Positions 16,567-24,906 of a DNA stretch of 64,000 bases are shown in pieces. Below the pieces are notes generated by a model. That model ran no database searches. It was not told the DNA's origin and was given only the letters and a program-made list of their open reading frames with translations. Source of the DNA: Alphaproteobacteria bacterium Ga0077535 (GTDB lineage Bacteria; Pseudomonadota; Alphaproteobacteria; Caulobacterales; Aquidulcibacteraceae). The stretch covers positions 1-64,000 of the forward strand of contig LNEK01000039.1 in the NCBI GenBank assembly GCA_001464425.1, in the 5' to 3' direction. The stretch's first letter is position 1. Every line of letters starts with the position of its first letter. The translations under genes and the position numbers were made by a program.

Positions 16567-17601
16567 AGCCGCTCGCGCCGGGCGCCACGATCGGCATCCT
16601 CGGCGGCGGCCAGCTCGGCCGCATGCTCTCCATCGCCGCCGCTCAGCTCGGCTTCGATGTCGCCATCTTTACCGATGAGCCAGATAGCCCTGCCGCGCGC
16701 GTGTCTGCGCGCACCACCATCGGCAATTATCTCGATCACGCGGCGCTGGCCGATTTTGCGCGCCGCGTCGATGTGGTGACCACCGAGTTCGAAAACGTGC
16801 CGGCCGAAACGGCGCAAGCGAAACCCGCACGCGCTGGCCGTGGCGCAGGATCGCTTCGACGAGAAGAGCTATTTCGCCAGCGCCGGTATCGCCACGCCGC
16901 CGTTTCGCGCCGTCGCTTCGCAAGCTGATTTAGACGCCGCCATTGCTGACATCGGCGCACCGGCGATCCTGAAAACCCGCCGGCTCGGTTATGATGGCCG
17001 CGGGCAAATCCGTATTAAGACAGCGGCCGACGCCAACGGCGCTGATGAAAAGCTAGGCGCGCCCGGCATTCTGGAAGGCTTTTGCGCTTTCGAGCGCGAA
17101 GTCTCGATCATCGCCGCGCGGGGCGCGGACGGCGCTATCGCTTTTTACGATCTCAACGAGAACGAGCACACTGGCGGCATTCTCTCGCGCACGACGCTGC
17201 CGGCAAGCGTCAGCGCCGATGTCGAGAGCCAGGCCCAAGATGCGGCGCGCCGTGTGCTCGAAGCATTCGACTATGTCGGCGTGCTGACGATCGAGTTTTT
17301 CGTGATGGCGGACGGTTCGCTCATCGCCAACGAAATGGCGCCGCGCGTTCACAACTCGGGCCACTGGACAATCGAAGGGGCGCTGACTTCACAGTTCGAG
17401 CAACACATCCGCGCCGTCGCCGGCTGGCCGCTGGGGCCGACAACGCGTGTTGCAGCAATCGAGATGCTCAATCTCATCGGCGACGAGGCCAACGCCTGGC
17501 CCGCCCTCGCCGCCGATCCTGACGCGCGCGTGCATCTCTACGGCAAGCGCAGCGCCCGCTCGGGGCGCAAGATGGGGCACGTTACGAAGCTGAAGTTCTA
17601 G
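16563..17601 (+). pseudogene. purK: N5-carboxyaminoimidazole ribonucleotide synthase, frame disrupted
   Basis: PurK makes N5-CAIR from AIR, ATP and bicarbonate, just before PurE. The gene begins normally with GILGGGQLGRMLSIAAAQLG and TEFENVPAETA in one frame, but from about 16830 the homology continues in the next frame as NPHALAVAQDRFDEKSYF through the ATP-grasp domain to a normal C-terminus near 17601 (KMGHVTKLKF). Between the two parts, roughly 8-10 codons that other PurK proteins have (an AxxVPVRP-like segment) appear to be missing, so a small deletion rather than a simple one-base error is suggested. An intact copy of purK would be needed for prototrophy unless the break is an assembly artefact. 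Confidence 0.85.
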
Positions 17602-17942
17602 CTCGGAAACGCTTCGTCACGCGCGGTGTAGAGCCAGAGCCCGATCACGTAGATCACCGGCAGAAAAAACCAGAGCACACCGGACATGCCGCCGACCCAA
17701 CGTGGCACGACGGTGAATGCCGCGCCGGCGTCATCGCCGGGCATGACATTCCAACCGGCGCTGGAAAACACCACCGCAGCGATAGCCGCGAGGCATATCC
17801 AGAACGCGATGGCGGTGGCGACAATGGGCGAGGTCCGCTCGACGTAATCGTCGGCGGGGTGATCCCCGAAGTGCGAAAGGCTTGGCCAGATCGTAAGCGG
17901 CCACGCCGCAGCATTCAGGAACCGAACGGGAGCTGCACGCAT
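17598..17942 (-). CDS. Small hypothetical membrane protein
   Basis: A 114-residue protein with two clear hydrophobic helices (about 40-60 and 84-105). A DDYVERTSPIVATAIAFW stretch leads into the first helix. No family is recognised. It ends four bases inside purK on the opposite strand. Start at 17942 is plausible but not supported by a strong ribosome binding site. Confidence 0.62.
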   Translation of the reverse strand: MRAAPVRFLNAAAWPLTIWPSLSHFGDHPADDYVERTSPIVATAIAFWICLAAIAAVVFSSAGWNVMPGDDAGAAFTVVPRWVGGMSGVLWFFLPVIYVIGLWLYTARDEAFPS

Positions 17943-18046
17943 AAGCTTGCCTCCACGAATAGGTTCGTGATGGCGCCATCATACATAAAAAACGCGCGAA
18001 CGCAGTGAAATTCAGATCATCTAATGCGGCGAAACGACGAGCGCCG

Positions 18047-18193
18047 TTACAGCGCCAACGCGGCAACCAAGCCAAACGCAACAAACGTCAGGACAACACC
18101 GGCGATGAGATGGAAGACGCAAAAGGCGGCGGCGGCGCCTTCGCCGTGCGCGTTCGCTTCGAGGGCTTCGGGGCTGCACGCTGAAAGTCTCAT
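18047..18193 (-). CDS. Very small membrane protein
   Basis: A 48-residue frame: MRLSACSPEALEANAHGEG, then a single long hydrophobic helix (about 20-48) ending at the stop. An excellent Shine-Dalgarno sequence (AAGGAGG) lies eight bases before the ATG, and the frame is the only coding-like feature in 17943-18250. No family is recognised. It lies downstream of the COQ9 gene on the same strand and could be co-transcribed with it. Confidence 0.65.
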   Translation of the reverse strand: MRLSACSPEALEANAHGEGAAAAFCVFHLIAGVVLTFVAFGLVAALAL

Positions 18194-18250
18194 GGCTGAA
18201 CGCCTCCTTGGCAGAGAGTTCGCGCCAGTACGCCTTACAGTTACGCCAGC

Positions 18251-18895
18251 TCAGCGATAACGGAATCGCGCGGCGATGCCGACAGCATCCTGCATGCGCT
18301 CGCCGATCGGCTTCAACTTGGCTTTGAACTTCTCGAACTGCATCACATTCTCAATGCGCGCATCGAGGAACGCCCAGGTCGCTTCGTGATCAGCGCTTTG
18401 GTCGCTGAACCAGCGCGCATATGTACTCGCAAGTACACCTGAGAGCGTGGCGCGTTTGGTGTAGAAGTTTTCGTCGGTGCTGGTGTCGCCCAGCGCCTTC
18501 CAGATGTGATCGGCAGTGCGCCAAACCAGCCGCGCCGCTTCCGGCGCGCGATCAGGGCGCGCCAACGCACGCGTCATCGCGCGCGCCGCTTCTTTGTAGC
18601 CAGCCTGCGCTTCCAGCCTCAACTGCACGGCTGCCCGGACCTTGTCGCGGATGCGCATGTTCGGGAGGTCGAGATCTTCCAGCCCGGCGAGCATCGCCTC
18701 ATCGGCTCGGGCGGCGAAGGCGTCGAAGAGGTCGGCGACGCCCTTCGGGCAGGCCAGGGCCGCCTCCCCCTCGGAGAGGCCGGCTTCGGCCACGGCGGCG
18801 TTGAAGGCGGCGTCGGTCCAGCCCAGGCGGGCGGCGTGGGGCGGAAAAGCGTCCAGGATGCGGGCGCGGAACCGGGCGGAGGGGGTCTCTGGCAT
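18251..18895 (-). CDS. COQ9 family ubiquinone biosynthesis protein
   Basis: A 214-residue COQ9 homologue. COQ9 binds isoprenoid lipids and assists the hydroxylation steps of ubiquinone synthesis. The family is recognised from FPPHAARLGWTDAAFNAAVAEAGL near the N-terminus (a TetR-like helix-turn-helix fold without DNA binding) and from the LVWRTADHIWKALGDTSTDENFYTKRATLSGVLAST core at about 130-165. The start is taken at MPETPSARF; 16 further codons are open. Divergent from rpsU, the arrangement common in alphaproteobacteria. Confidence 0.9.
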   Translation of the reverse strand: MPETPSARFRARILDAFPPHAARLGWTDAAFNAAVAEAGLSEGEAALACPKGVADLFDAFAARADEAMLAGLEDLDLPNMRIRDKVRAAVQLRLEAQAGYKEAARAMTRALARPDRAPEAARLVWRTADHIWKALGDTSTDENFYTKRATLSGVLASTYARWFSDQSADHEATWAFLDARIENVMQFEKFKAKLKPIGERMQDAVGIAARFRYR

Positions 18896-19055
18896 AAGCG
18901 ACACGCTACGCCCAATGCCCCCAATCGTCGACAAGGGCGGCATGGACAGGGGCGCGGCGTTTTGCTATTGCCCCGCCTTCAATTAAGCGGAAACGCGGGC
19001 GCGAAGCGTCTGCGGTAGTTCCGTGTTTGGGTTTTGGGTTACGGGAGAACTGGTC

Positions 19056-19289
19056 CTGGTACAGATTTTCGTTCGCGATAACAACGTCGATCAGGCGTTG
19101 AAGGCGCTCAAGAAGAAGATGCAGCGGGAAGGCACTTTCCGCGAAATGAAGCGTCGCAATCACTTCGAAAAGCCGTCCGAAAAGCGCGCCCGTGAGCGCG
19201 CCGAGGCCGTCCGCCGCGCCCGTAAGCTGGCCCGCAAGCGCGCCCAGCGTGAAGGCCTCTTGCCGCGTCCGCCGGTCAAGCCGCGGTAG
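19056..19289 (+). CDS. rpsU: 30S ribosomal protein S21
   Basis: A 77-residue S21 ([47 protein letters not shown]). It contacts the 3' end of 16S rRNA and helps translation initiation. The start is unusual: the codon that is normally the first (before QIFVRDNN) is GTA, and no ATG, GTG or TTG occurs at the expected place. A CTG at 19056 lies eight bases after GGGAG and is the best-placed start; the alternative is GTG at 19023, giving an 11-residue N-terminal extension. A strong terminator follows at 19317-19347. Confidence 0.9.
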   Translation: MVQIFVRDNNVDQALKALKKKMQREGTFREMKRRNHFEKPSEKRARERAEAVRRARKLARKRAQREGLLPRPPVKPR

Positions 19290-19316
19290 AATCCGGCTCA
19301 TTTGAGTTTTGAAAGC

Positions 19317-19347
19317 GCCGCCCGGCTCCCGTCGGGCGGCGTTTTTG
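19317..19347 (+). terminator. Rho-independent terminator of rpsU
   Basis: A perfect 9-base-pair stem, CGCCGCCCG (19317-19325) with CGGGCGGCG (19334-19342), an 8-base loop and then five T residues. It begins 28 bases after the rpsU stop and lies just before the stop of the convergent marR-type gene. Confidence 0.92.
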
Positions 19348-19350
19348 CGT

Positions 19351-19782
19351 CTAGGGCGATGCCGCGAGCTTCAGCATGAGCGCGGCGGCCGCATCGAGCT
19401 GCGCGCGTTCGGCGCGTGAAAGCTTCGCAACACGGGCCGTTAGCAACGCGAGCCGCGCTTGGCGGCCCTTCTCCATCAGCGCGCGGCCCTTGGTCGTCAC
19501 CTCGATGCGGAGGCCGCGCTTGTCGGCCTTGTCGGCTCGCTTGGCGACGAGCCCTTCCGCTTCCAAATCGCCGACGAGCTTTGACATTGTCGGGGCTGTG
19601 ACTTGCTCAGCTTTCGCGAGCGCCGAAAGGCTCATCGCGCCGCCGAACACCAAAACTGAAAGCGCTGAAAGCTTGGGCGCCGAAAGTCCGGTCGTCGCAT
19701 CGGCGACACGCGCGGCGCGGAGCATCCGGATCGCGGCTTTGTGCACACGCTCGGCGACATCGAGGGCGTCGTCTTTTGCCAT
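19351..19782 (-). CDS. MarR family transcriptional regulator
   Basis: A 143-residue MarR-type winged-helix repressor. The DNA-binding region is LSALAKAEQVTAPTMSKLVGDLEAEGLVAKR (about 52-83), followed by the wing with DKADKRGLRIEVTTKGRALMEKG, a complete family signature. The divergent gene at 19851 encodes a VOC protein and the shared promoter carries a perfect inverted repeat, so autoregulation and control of the VOC gene are likely. The effector is unknown. Confidence 0.9.
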   Translation of the reverse strand: MAKDDALDVAERVHKAAIRMLRAARVADATTGLSAPKLSALSVLVFGGAMSLSALAKAEQVTAPTMSKLVGDLEAEGLVAKRADKADKRGLRIEVTTKGRALMEKGRQARLALLTARVAKLSRAERAQLDAAAALMLKLAASP

Positions 19783-19805
19783 TGCGCGAATCTGAATTGA
19801 CTTAG

Positions 19806-19822
19806 TTAGTTAGTCAAACTAA
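19806..19822. promoter_or_regulatory. Putative MarR operator between divergent genes
   Basis: TTAGTT-AGTCA-AACTAA is a perfect 6-base inverted repeat with a 5-base spacer, in the AT-rich 68-base gap between marR-type gene and the VOC gene. MarR proteins bind palindromes of this size. An additional TTAGTT overlaps on the left. It lies 24 bases before the marR start and 29 before the VOC start. Confidence 0.65.
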
Positions 19823-19850
19823 TTATATGCGCCTGAACGGAGATTGCCGC

Positions 19851-20237
19851 ATGAACGCCCCGCCGCCGCTGTTGTCAGGCATATGCCAAATCGCGCTCGC
19901 CAGCGCTGATCCGCAAACGCTCGTCGCGTTTTATCGCGATACGCTTGGCTTGCCGGTGCTGTTCGAAGCGTCGGGCATGACGTTCTTCCAGTCCGGCGCG
20001 ACACGGCTGATGATCGGCCCGGCGCAACCGGGCCAAACCGTGGGCGGCGATGCAGTGGTCTATTTTGAACCGCACGATTGGAGCGCAGCAGAAACCAAGC
20101 TCGAAGCAGCGGGCGTGGCGTTCCTGCATCCGGCGCAACCGCTGCAGAAGGCGCCCGGACGCGAGCTCATGCTCCGCCCGTTCCGCGATCCTGAAGGTCA
20201 TTATCTCGCGCTGATGGGCTGGCGCGCGGCGGCTTAG
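19851..20237 (+). CDS. VOC (glyoxalase/bleomycin resistance) family protein
   Basis: A 128-residue two-module VOC-fold protein: ICQIALASADPQTLVAFYRDTLGLPVLF starts the first beta-alpha-beta module and FRDPEGHYLALMGW closes the last. Metal-ligand candidates (His/Glu at the strand ends) are not fully resolved by eye. The divergent MarR repressor suggests it is induced by a small electrophile or aromatic compound. The ATG at 19851 is preferred over a frame extension eight codons upstream. Confidence 0.85.
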   Translation: MNAPPPLLSGICQIALASADPQTLVAFYRDTLGLPVLFEASGMTFFQSGATRLMIGPAQPGQTVGGDAVVYFEPHDWSAAETKLEAAGVAFLHPAQPLQKAPGRELMLRPFRDPEGHYLALMGWRAAA

Positions 20238-21679
20238 TCTTTGGCTTTACGTCCGCGCCAGCTCGACATGCTGACCTGATCGACCACGCCAGCTTTAAAC
20301 ACGCGCGCGGCGAGCCAGAGCACCACGATCACCGCCAGCACCATCAACGCGCCCTGGCCGGCGATCTCGACCCAATCGAGCCCCGCGGGCGCGCGCATCA
20401 GCATCAGGAATGGCGTGAAGAGCGGCACCCAGGACGCGGCCTGGATGATCGGCGCATTCGGATTATCCATCGCGGGCATGACCAGCATCATCGGGATCGC
20501 CAACACGAGCGCCACCGGCCCCAGCAAGGTCTGCGCTTCCTGGATCGATTCACAGAGCGAACCGAGCGCGAGGAAAATGGCGCCATACATGAGATAGCCC
20601 GCGATGAAGCCGATCGCGAAGGCAGTCAGCAAGCGCGCGTCCAGGAACGCCGCCGCGACCTGCCCCAATACGGAATCGCCCAATTGCGTCGCGGCGATAC
20701 TGAGCAACGTCCCGCCCAGCGCGCCCCAGAACAAGAACAGAGTCGCGCTGACGCCCGCGACGCCGAGCAGCTTGCCGATCAGCAACTCCATCGGCGTCAC
20801 GCTGGTGAGCAATGTATCCAGGATCTTGTTCGATTTTTCCTCGATCACGCTGGAAAGCAGCATATTTGCGACCGAAAACACGATGCTCCACAGGATGAAA
20901 GCGAGCGCCAAGGCCGCATAGGCCGGCGCACGCTGGCGCGCCGTTACTTCTGCGTCCACCGCCGCTGCGCGCGGATCGAACTGGACAATGCGCGGATCGA
21001 AGGCGTTCAGGCGATCGGCTTCCAATGGATCGAGACCTTGGCCGGCGAGAGCCTCGCGCTGCATCGTCAGCCGCATCGCGCGCTGCGCGATCAAAGTCGG
21101 CTCGTTGTGGGAGAGATTGAGGCTCCAATATTCGATCACGGGCGCGTCGGCCTCGCGGCGGATGTTGATCGCGCCGAATAACGTGCGTCCATCGGCCAGC
21201 GTTTGCGTGCCATCGAGATAAGGCCGCAGCGCCTCAACGCCGGCCATTGGCGGCGGCGTCAGCACATAGCGCGGCGAAGGTTGCGGGAATGCGCGCAAGG
21301 CTTGCGGGACGCGCTCGGTGACCACTGCGCGCGCAGCTGCGACAGCTGCACGGTTATCGCCGCCTTGCTCGACGGCGGCGTCGAACGCTGCAAGCGCGTC
21401 GGGTGCGATGGTTGGCGCAGTCGCGGCGAGATAGGCGTTGATCTCGGCCCGGGCGCTCCGCCGCGCCAAATCTTCAAACTCGCCGGTGACAGCGGCGGCG
21501 TCAGAGGCGTTGTCGGCGATAATGGTGAGCACGCGAGGCGGCTCGGCACGCGCTAGCAGCACTGGCGCGAACATGAGGATCGCCAGGATCAAAGGCGCCG
21601 TGATCAGGGACAGCCAAAAACCCCAGGCGCCGATGTAGGCAAAGTAGTCACGGCGGGCGACGAGGAAGATCGGTGACAT
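20234..21679 (-). CDS. ABC-2 type transporter permease (NatB-like)
   Basis: A 481-residue permease with one N-terminal helix (about 17-40), a large extracytoplasmic domain of roughly 220 residues, and five or six C-terminal helices from about 258 onward, the layout of NatB-type permeases in the ABC-2 family. The block VANMLLSSVIEEKSNKILDTLLTSVTPMELLIGKLLGVAG is characteristic of NatB/YhaP-like proteins. It begins four bases after the ATPase gene ends and must form the exporter with it. The exported substrate is unknown. Confidence 0.88.
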   Translation of the reverse strand: MSPIFLVARRDYFAYIGAWGFWLSLITAPLILAILMFAPVLLARAEPPRVLTIIADNASDAAAVTGEFEDLARRSARAEINAYLAATAPTIAPDALAAFDAAVEQGGDNRAAVAAARAVVTERVPQALRAFPQPSPRYVLTPPPMAGVEALRPYLDGTQTLADGRTLFGAINIRREADAPVIEYWSLNLSHNEPTLIAQRAMRLTMQREALAGQGLDPLEADRLNAFDPRIVQFDPRAAAVDAEVTARQRAPAYAALALAFILWSIVFSVANMLLSSVIEEKSNKILDTLLTSVTPMELLIGKLLGVAGVSATLFLFWGALGGTLLSIAATQLGDSVLGQVAAAFLDARLLTAFAIGFIAGYLMYGAIFLALGSLCESIQEAQTLLGPVALVLAIPMMLVMPAMDNPNAPIIQAASWVPLFTPFLMLMRAPAGLDWVEIAGQGALMVLAVIVVLWLAARVFKAGVVDQVSMSSWRGRKAKD

Positions 21680-21683
21680 CGCC

Positions 21684-22625
21684 CTACCCCGCCGCGTCCG
21701 GCATTGCTTTGTCGCCGACAAGCGAGACAAACGCCTCGTGCAAACTCGCGCGTGCGGGCTCGAATAGCGAAAGCGGTGCGCCAGCTTCGACGCAAGCTTG
21801 CAGCAGCTGCCGCGAATTGTGGCCGTTCTCGAGCTTTACGCGCCAGCGGCGGTTGCCATGCTCGCCCAGTTCTTCACTCATGGTGAAGCCGCGCCCCGCA
21901 AGAGCCGCGTTCAAATCGTAGTCAGCGCCGTCCGTTTCCAGCACGGCGACGCTGGGCGCCAGCGCAAGCGCATCACGCACCGTGCCTTCGAAGGCTTTGC
22001 TGCCGTGCGCGATCAGCAGGATCCGATCACACAAGCGCTCGGCGTGTTCCATCACATGGGTGGAAAACAAGATTGTCCGGCCCGCGGCCGCCTGCGCGCG
22101 GATGGTTTCTTCCAGCACGCGCTGGTTCACTGGATCGAGCCCAGAGAACGGTTCGTCGAAAATAATGAGGTCTGGCTCGTGCGCGATCGCGGCCAGCACC
22201 TGAACCTTTTGCGCCATCCCCTTCGACAGCGTCTTCACCTTCTTGCGCTTGACCTTGCCGAGCCCGTGATCGTTCAGCAGCGCATCGGCGCGCTTGAACG
22301 CTTTGCCAGAGGGCGTGCCCTTCAGGCGCGCCAGATAGGCGATCGCAGAGCGCGCGCTCATCGAGCGATAGAGCCCCCGCTCTTCCGGCAGATAGCCGAC
22401 CCGGCGCAGCGCCTCGCGCGTCACCGGTCCGCCCAGCAAGGAAATATGCCCTTCGGTCGGGCGGAGCACGCCCACCAGCATGCGCAAGGTGGTCGACTTG
22501 CCGGCGCCGTTCGGGCCCAGCACGCCGTAAATCGAGCCTTGCGGCACGGTGAAACTGAGGTCTTGGACCGCGGTGCGCGCGCCGTAGCGCTTGACCAGGC
22601 CTTCTGCTTCAAGCGCGGCGTTCAT
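21684..22625 (-). CDS. ABC transporter ATP-binding protein (NatA-like)
   Basis: A 313-residue ABC ATPase with Walker A GPNGAGKST (about 38-46), the variant signature LSKGMAQK and Walker B LIIFDEPFSGLDPVN, followed by the switch His in FSTHVMEH. The C-terminal ~90 residues form a regulatory domain. The LSKGM signature is typical of NatA/CcmA-like exporters. The start is the ATG at 22625; 25 further codons are open. Co-transcribed with the permease that follows. Confidence 0.92.
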   Translation of the reverse strand: MNAALEAEGLVKRYGARTAVQDLSFTVPQGSIYGVLGPNGAGKSTTLRMLVGVLRPTEGHISLLGGPVTREALRRVGYLPEERGLYRSMSARSAIAYLARLKGTPSGKAFKRADALLNDHGLGKVKRKKVKTLSKGMAQKVQVLAAIAHEPDLIIFDEPFSGLDPVNQRVLEETIRAQAAAGRTILFSTHVMEHAERLCDRILLIAHGSKAFEGTVRDALALAPSVAVLETDGADYDLNAALAGRGFTMSEELGEHGNRRWRVKLENGHNSRQLLQACVEAGAPLSLFEPARASLHEAFVSLVGDKAMPDAAG

Positions 22626-22842
22626 GGCGAGGAGGTTTACGGGGCTTTGCCCCGAGATCAAGCGCGCGCAACTGTGTGGATGGCGGGCTTTGCGTCGCAT
22701 CGGCGCCGGCGCAACATCGGGGCGGCGCTGGGCTCGCGTCCGGGGTGAAAAATCGCGCCCGAACTTGATTAAATTTCGCCCGCATTCTTGCGTGCGCGCG
22801 CCTGCGGGCGTTAGCTCTCACCGGTAATGTGGGAGAGCTAAA

Positions 22843-23904
22843 ATGGCTGCGCCCGACCCTGAAAAACTGAACGCTTTTGTCGGCAAATTGGTGGGCGATC
22901 TTGGCGCCGCCACCAGCGCCGCTTTGGTGCTGCTCGGCGATAGGCTCGGCATCTACAAAGCCATGGCCGATGGCGTCGCGGTGACGCCGGAAACGCTTGC
23001 GGAAAAGACCGGGCTCAACGCGCGCTATCTGCGCGAATGGCTCTCTGCGCAGGCCGCAGCTGGCTATATTGACTACAGCGCCAAGAGCAAAAAGTTCAAA
23101 CTCAATCCCGAACAATGCGCCGCGTTCGCTGACGAAGGCGGGCCAGGCTTTTTCGCCGGCGCATTCGAGTTGGCGCAAGCCATGTGGCTGGACGAGCCCA
23201 AGATCGCGGAAGCGTTCAAGACCGGCAAAGGCGTTGGCTGGCACGAGCATTCGCACTGCCTCTTCCGCGGTACGGAGCGCTTCTTCCGCCCGGGCTACAA
23301 CGCACACCTTGTCTCGCAATGGATTCCATCACTGCGCGGCGTAAAGGAAAAACTCGAACGCGGCGCGAAGGTGGCTGACGTTGGCTGCGGTCACGGCGCC
23401 TCCACCATTCTCATGGCGCTCGCCTATCCGAAGTCGAAATTCTACGGCTACGATTATCACGAGCCGTCGATCGAGCGCGCCAAGAATCTCGCGAAAGAAG
23501 CTGGCGTTTCCAAACGCGTCACGTTCGAAAAGGCCAGCGCCAAGGAATATCCCGCCCTCGGCTACGATCTCGTCGCCTTCTTCGATTGCCTGCACGATAT
23601 GGGCGATCCGGTCGGTGCTGGTGCGCACGTGCGTGAGACGCTGGCCGACGACGGCGCCTGGATGATCGTGGAACCGTTCGCGCACGATGATCTGAAGGAC
23701 AATCTGAACCCTGTCGGGCGCGTGTATTACGCAGCGTCGACCATGATCTGCACGCCGGCTTCGCTCAGCCAGGAGGTGGGCCTCGGGCTCGGCGCACAAG
23801 CGGGTGAAGCGCGGCTGAAAAAGGTGGTCAAGGACGCTGGATTCAGTAAATTCCGCCGCGCCGCCGAGACGCCGTTCAATCTGGTGTTCGAAGCGCGCGC
23901 CTGA
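22843..23904 (+). CDS. Class I SAM-dependent methyltransferase with winged-helix N-terminus
   Basis: A 353-residue protein with an N-terminal dimerisation/winged-helix segment (about 10-95; TPETLAEKTGLNARYLREWL) and a Rossmann methyltransferase domain from about 175, containing VADVGCGHGASTILMA (motif I) and the DLVAFFDCLHDMGDP block. It resembles the Rv2258c-like family of small-molecule O-methyltransferases. Its substrate is not evident. The start follows GGAGAG, and the gene is divergent from the ABC exporter. Confidence 0.88.
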   Translation: MAAPDPEKLNAFVGKLVGDLGAATSAALVLLGDRLGIYKAMADGVAVTPETLAEKTGLNARYLREWLSAQAAAGYIDYSAKSKKFKLNPEQCAAFADEGGPGFFAGAFELAQAMWLDEPKIAEAFKTGKGVGWHEHSHCLFRGTERFFRPGYNAHLVSQWIPSLRGVKEKLERGAKVADVGCGHGASTILMALAYPKSKFYGYDYHEPSIERAKNLAKEAGVSKRVTFEKASAKEYPALGYDLVAFFDCLHDMGDPVGAGAHVRETLADDGAWMIVEPFAHDDLKDNLNPVGRVYYAASTMICTPASLSQEVGLGLGAQAGEARLKKVVKDAGFSKFRRAAETPFNLVFEARA

Positions 23905-23923
23905 ACACTGAAGGGACACTTGA

Positions 23924-24496
23924 ATGCGCGCCTTGCTTTTCGCCGCCGCTTTGTTTGCGGCCGGCGCCGCTCACGCCGAGCCTGTCACATACACGCTCGA
24001 CCCGGCCCACACGCAGGTCGCGTTCTCGATCGATCGCTTCGGCTTCAACCGGGTACTAGGTCGCTTCGAGACGGTGAGCGGCGAGCTCGTGCTCGACCAG
24101 GCGAACCCCGCCAACTCATCAGTGCGCGCGACGGTTCAAATCGCCAGTGTCGATTCCGGCAACGATGCGCGTGACGAACACCTGCGCGGCCAGCGCTGGC
24201 TCAACTCCGCAGCGCACCCAACAATGGAGTTTCAGTCCACTTCGGTGCGGCTCACAGGCGAGCGCACCGCGGAAGTCACTGGCAACCTCACGCTGCTCGG
24301 ACAAACGCATCCGCTGACGCTGAACGTCACGCTCAACAATATCGGCCCTGCCCCGAACAATCAGCGCGCCACCGCTGGCTTTTCGGCCACCGGCTCGCTT
24401 AACCGCAGCACCTTTGGCTCCACCGGCGCCGCCAACATGATCGGCGATAGCGTCTCGATTGAAATCGAAGCGCTCGCACAGGTTCCGGCGAACTGA
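23924..24496 (+). CDS. YceI family periplasmic lipid-binding protein
   Basis: A 190-residue YceI protein: signal peptide ending in AAHAE (about 19), then VTYTLDPAHTQVAFSIDRFGF, the family start, an eight-stranded lipocalin-like barrel, and FGSTGAANMIGDSVSIEIEA near the end. YceI proteins bind polyisoprenoids such as ubiquinone-like molecules in the periplasm. The stop TGA overlaps the start of the next gene by one base, so it is co-transcribed with the EVE gene. Confidence 0.92.
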   Translation: MRALLFAAALFAAGAAHAEPVTYTLDPAHTQVAFSIDRFGFNRVLGRFETVSGELVLDQANPANSSVRATVQIASVDSGNDARDEHLRGQRWLNSAAHPTMEFQSTSVRLTGERTAEVTGNLTLLGQTHPLTLNVTLNNIGPAPNNQRATAGFSATGSLNRSTFGSTGAANMIGDSVSIEIEALAQVPAN

Positions 24497-24906
24497 TGGC
24501 GTACTGGCTGGTGAAGAGCGAGCCTGGGACATGGTCCTGGGATCAGCATGTCAAAAAGGGCGCCGATGCCTGGACCGGCGTGCGTAATCATCAAGCTAAG
24601 GCGCATCTTGTCGCCATGAAGAAGGGCGACAAGGCGTTCTTCTATCACTCGAACGACGGCAAAGAGATCGTCGGCGTCAGCGAAGTGGTGAAGGAAGCGT
24701 ACCCCGACGCCAGCGACGCCACAGGCAAATTCGTGTGCGTGGATTTGAAAGCCGTCGAGCCGCTAAAAACGCCAGTGACGCTCGCCGCCATCAAGGCCGA
24801 AGAAAAGCTCGCCAAAATGGTGTTGGTCAACAATTCGCGCCTCTCCGTGCAGCCTGTCACGGCTGACGAATGGAAGGCGATCCGGAAGATGGGTGGTTTG
24901 AAGTGA
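24496..24906 (+). CDS. EVE domain protein
   Basis: A 136-residue single-domain EVE (PUA-like) protein: [20 protein letters not shown], then [28 protein letters not shown] and [13 protein letters not shown]. The aromatic cage residues characteristic of the fold are present. EVE domains bind modified nucleotides in DNA or RNA; the exact ligand cannot be inferred. The gene is sandwiched by overlaps with both neighbours (TGATG upstream, GTGA downstream). Confidence 0.92.
   Translation: MAYWLVKSEPGTWSWDQHVKKGADAWTGVRNHQAKAHLVAMKKGDKAFFYHSNDGKEIVGVSEVVKEAYPDASDATGKFVCVDLKAVEPLKTPVTLAAIKAEEKLAKMVLVNNSRLSVQPVTADEWKAIRKMGGLK

Noticed and set aside
21798-22748. 316-codon plus-strand frame opposite the ABC ATPase.
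   Set aside because: The minus-strand ATPase is complete with Walker A/B and signature; the plus frame shows none.
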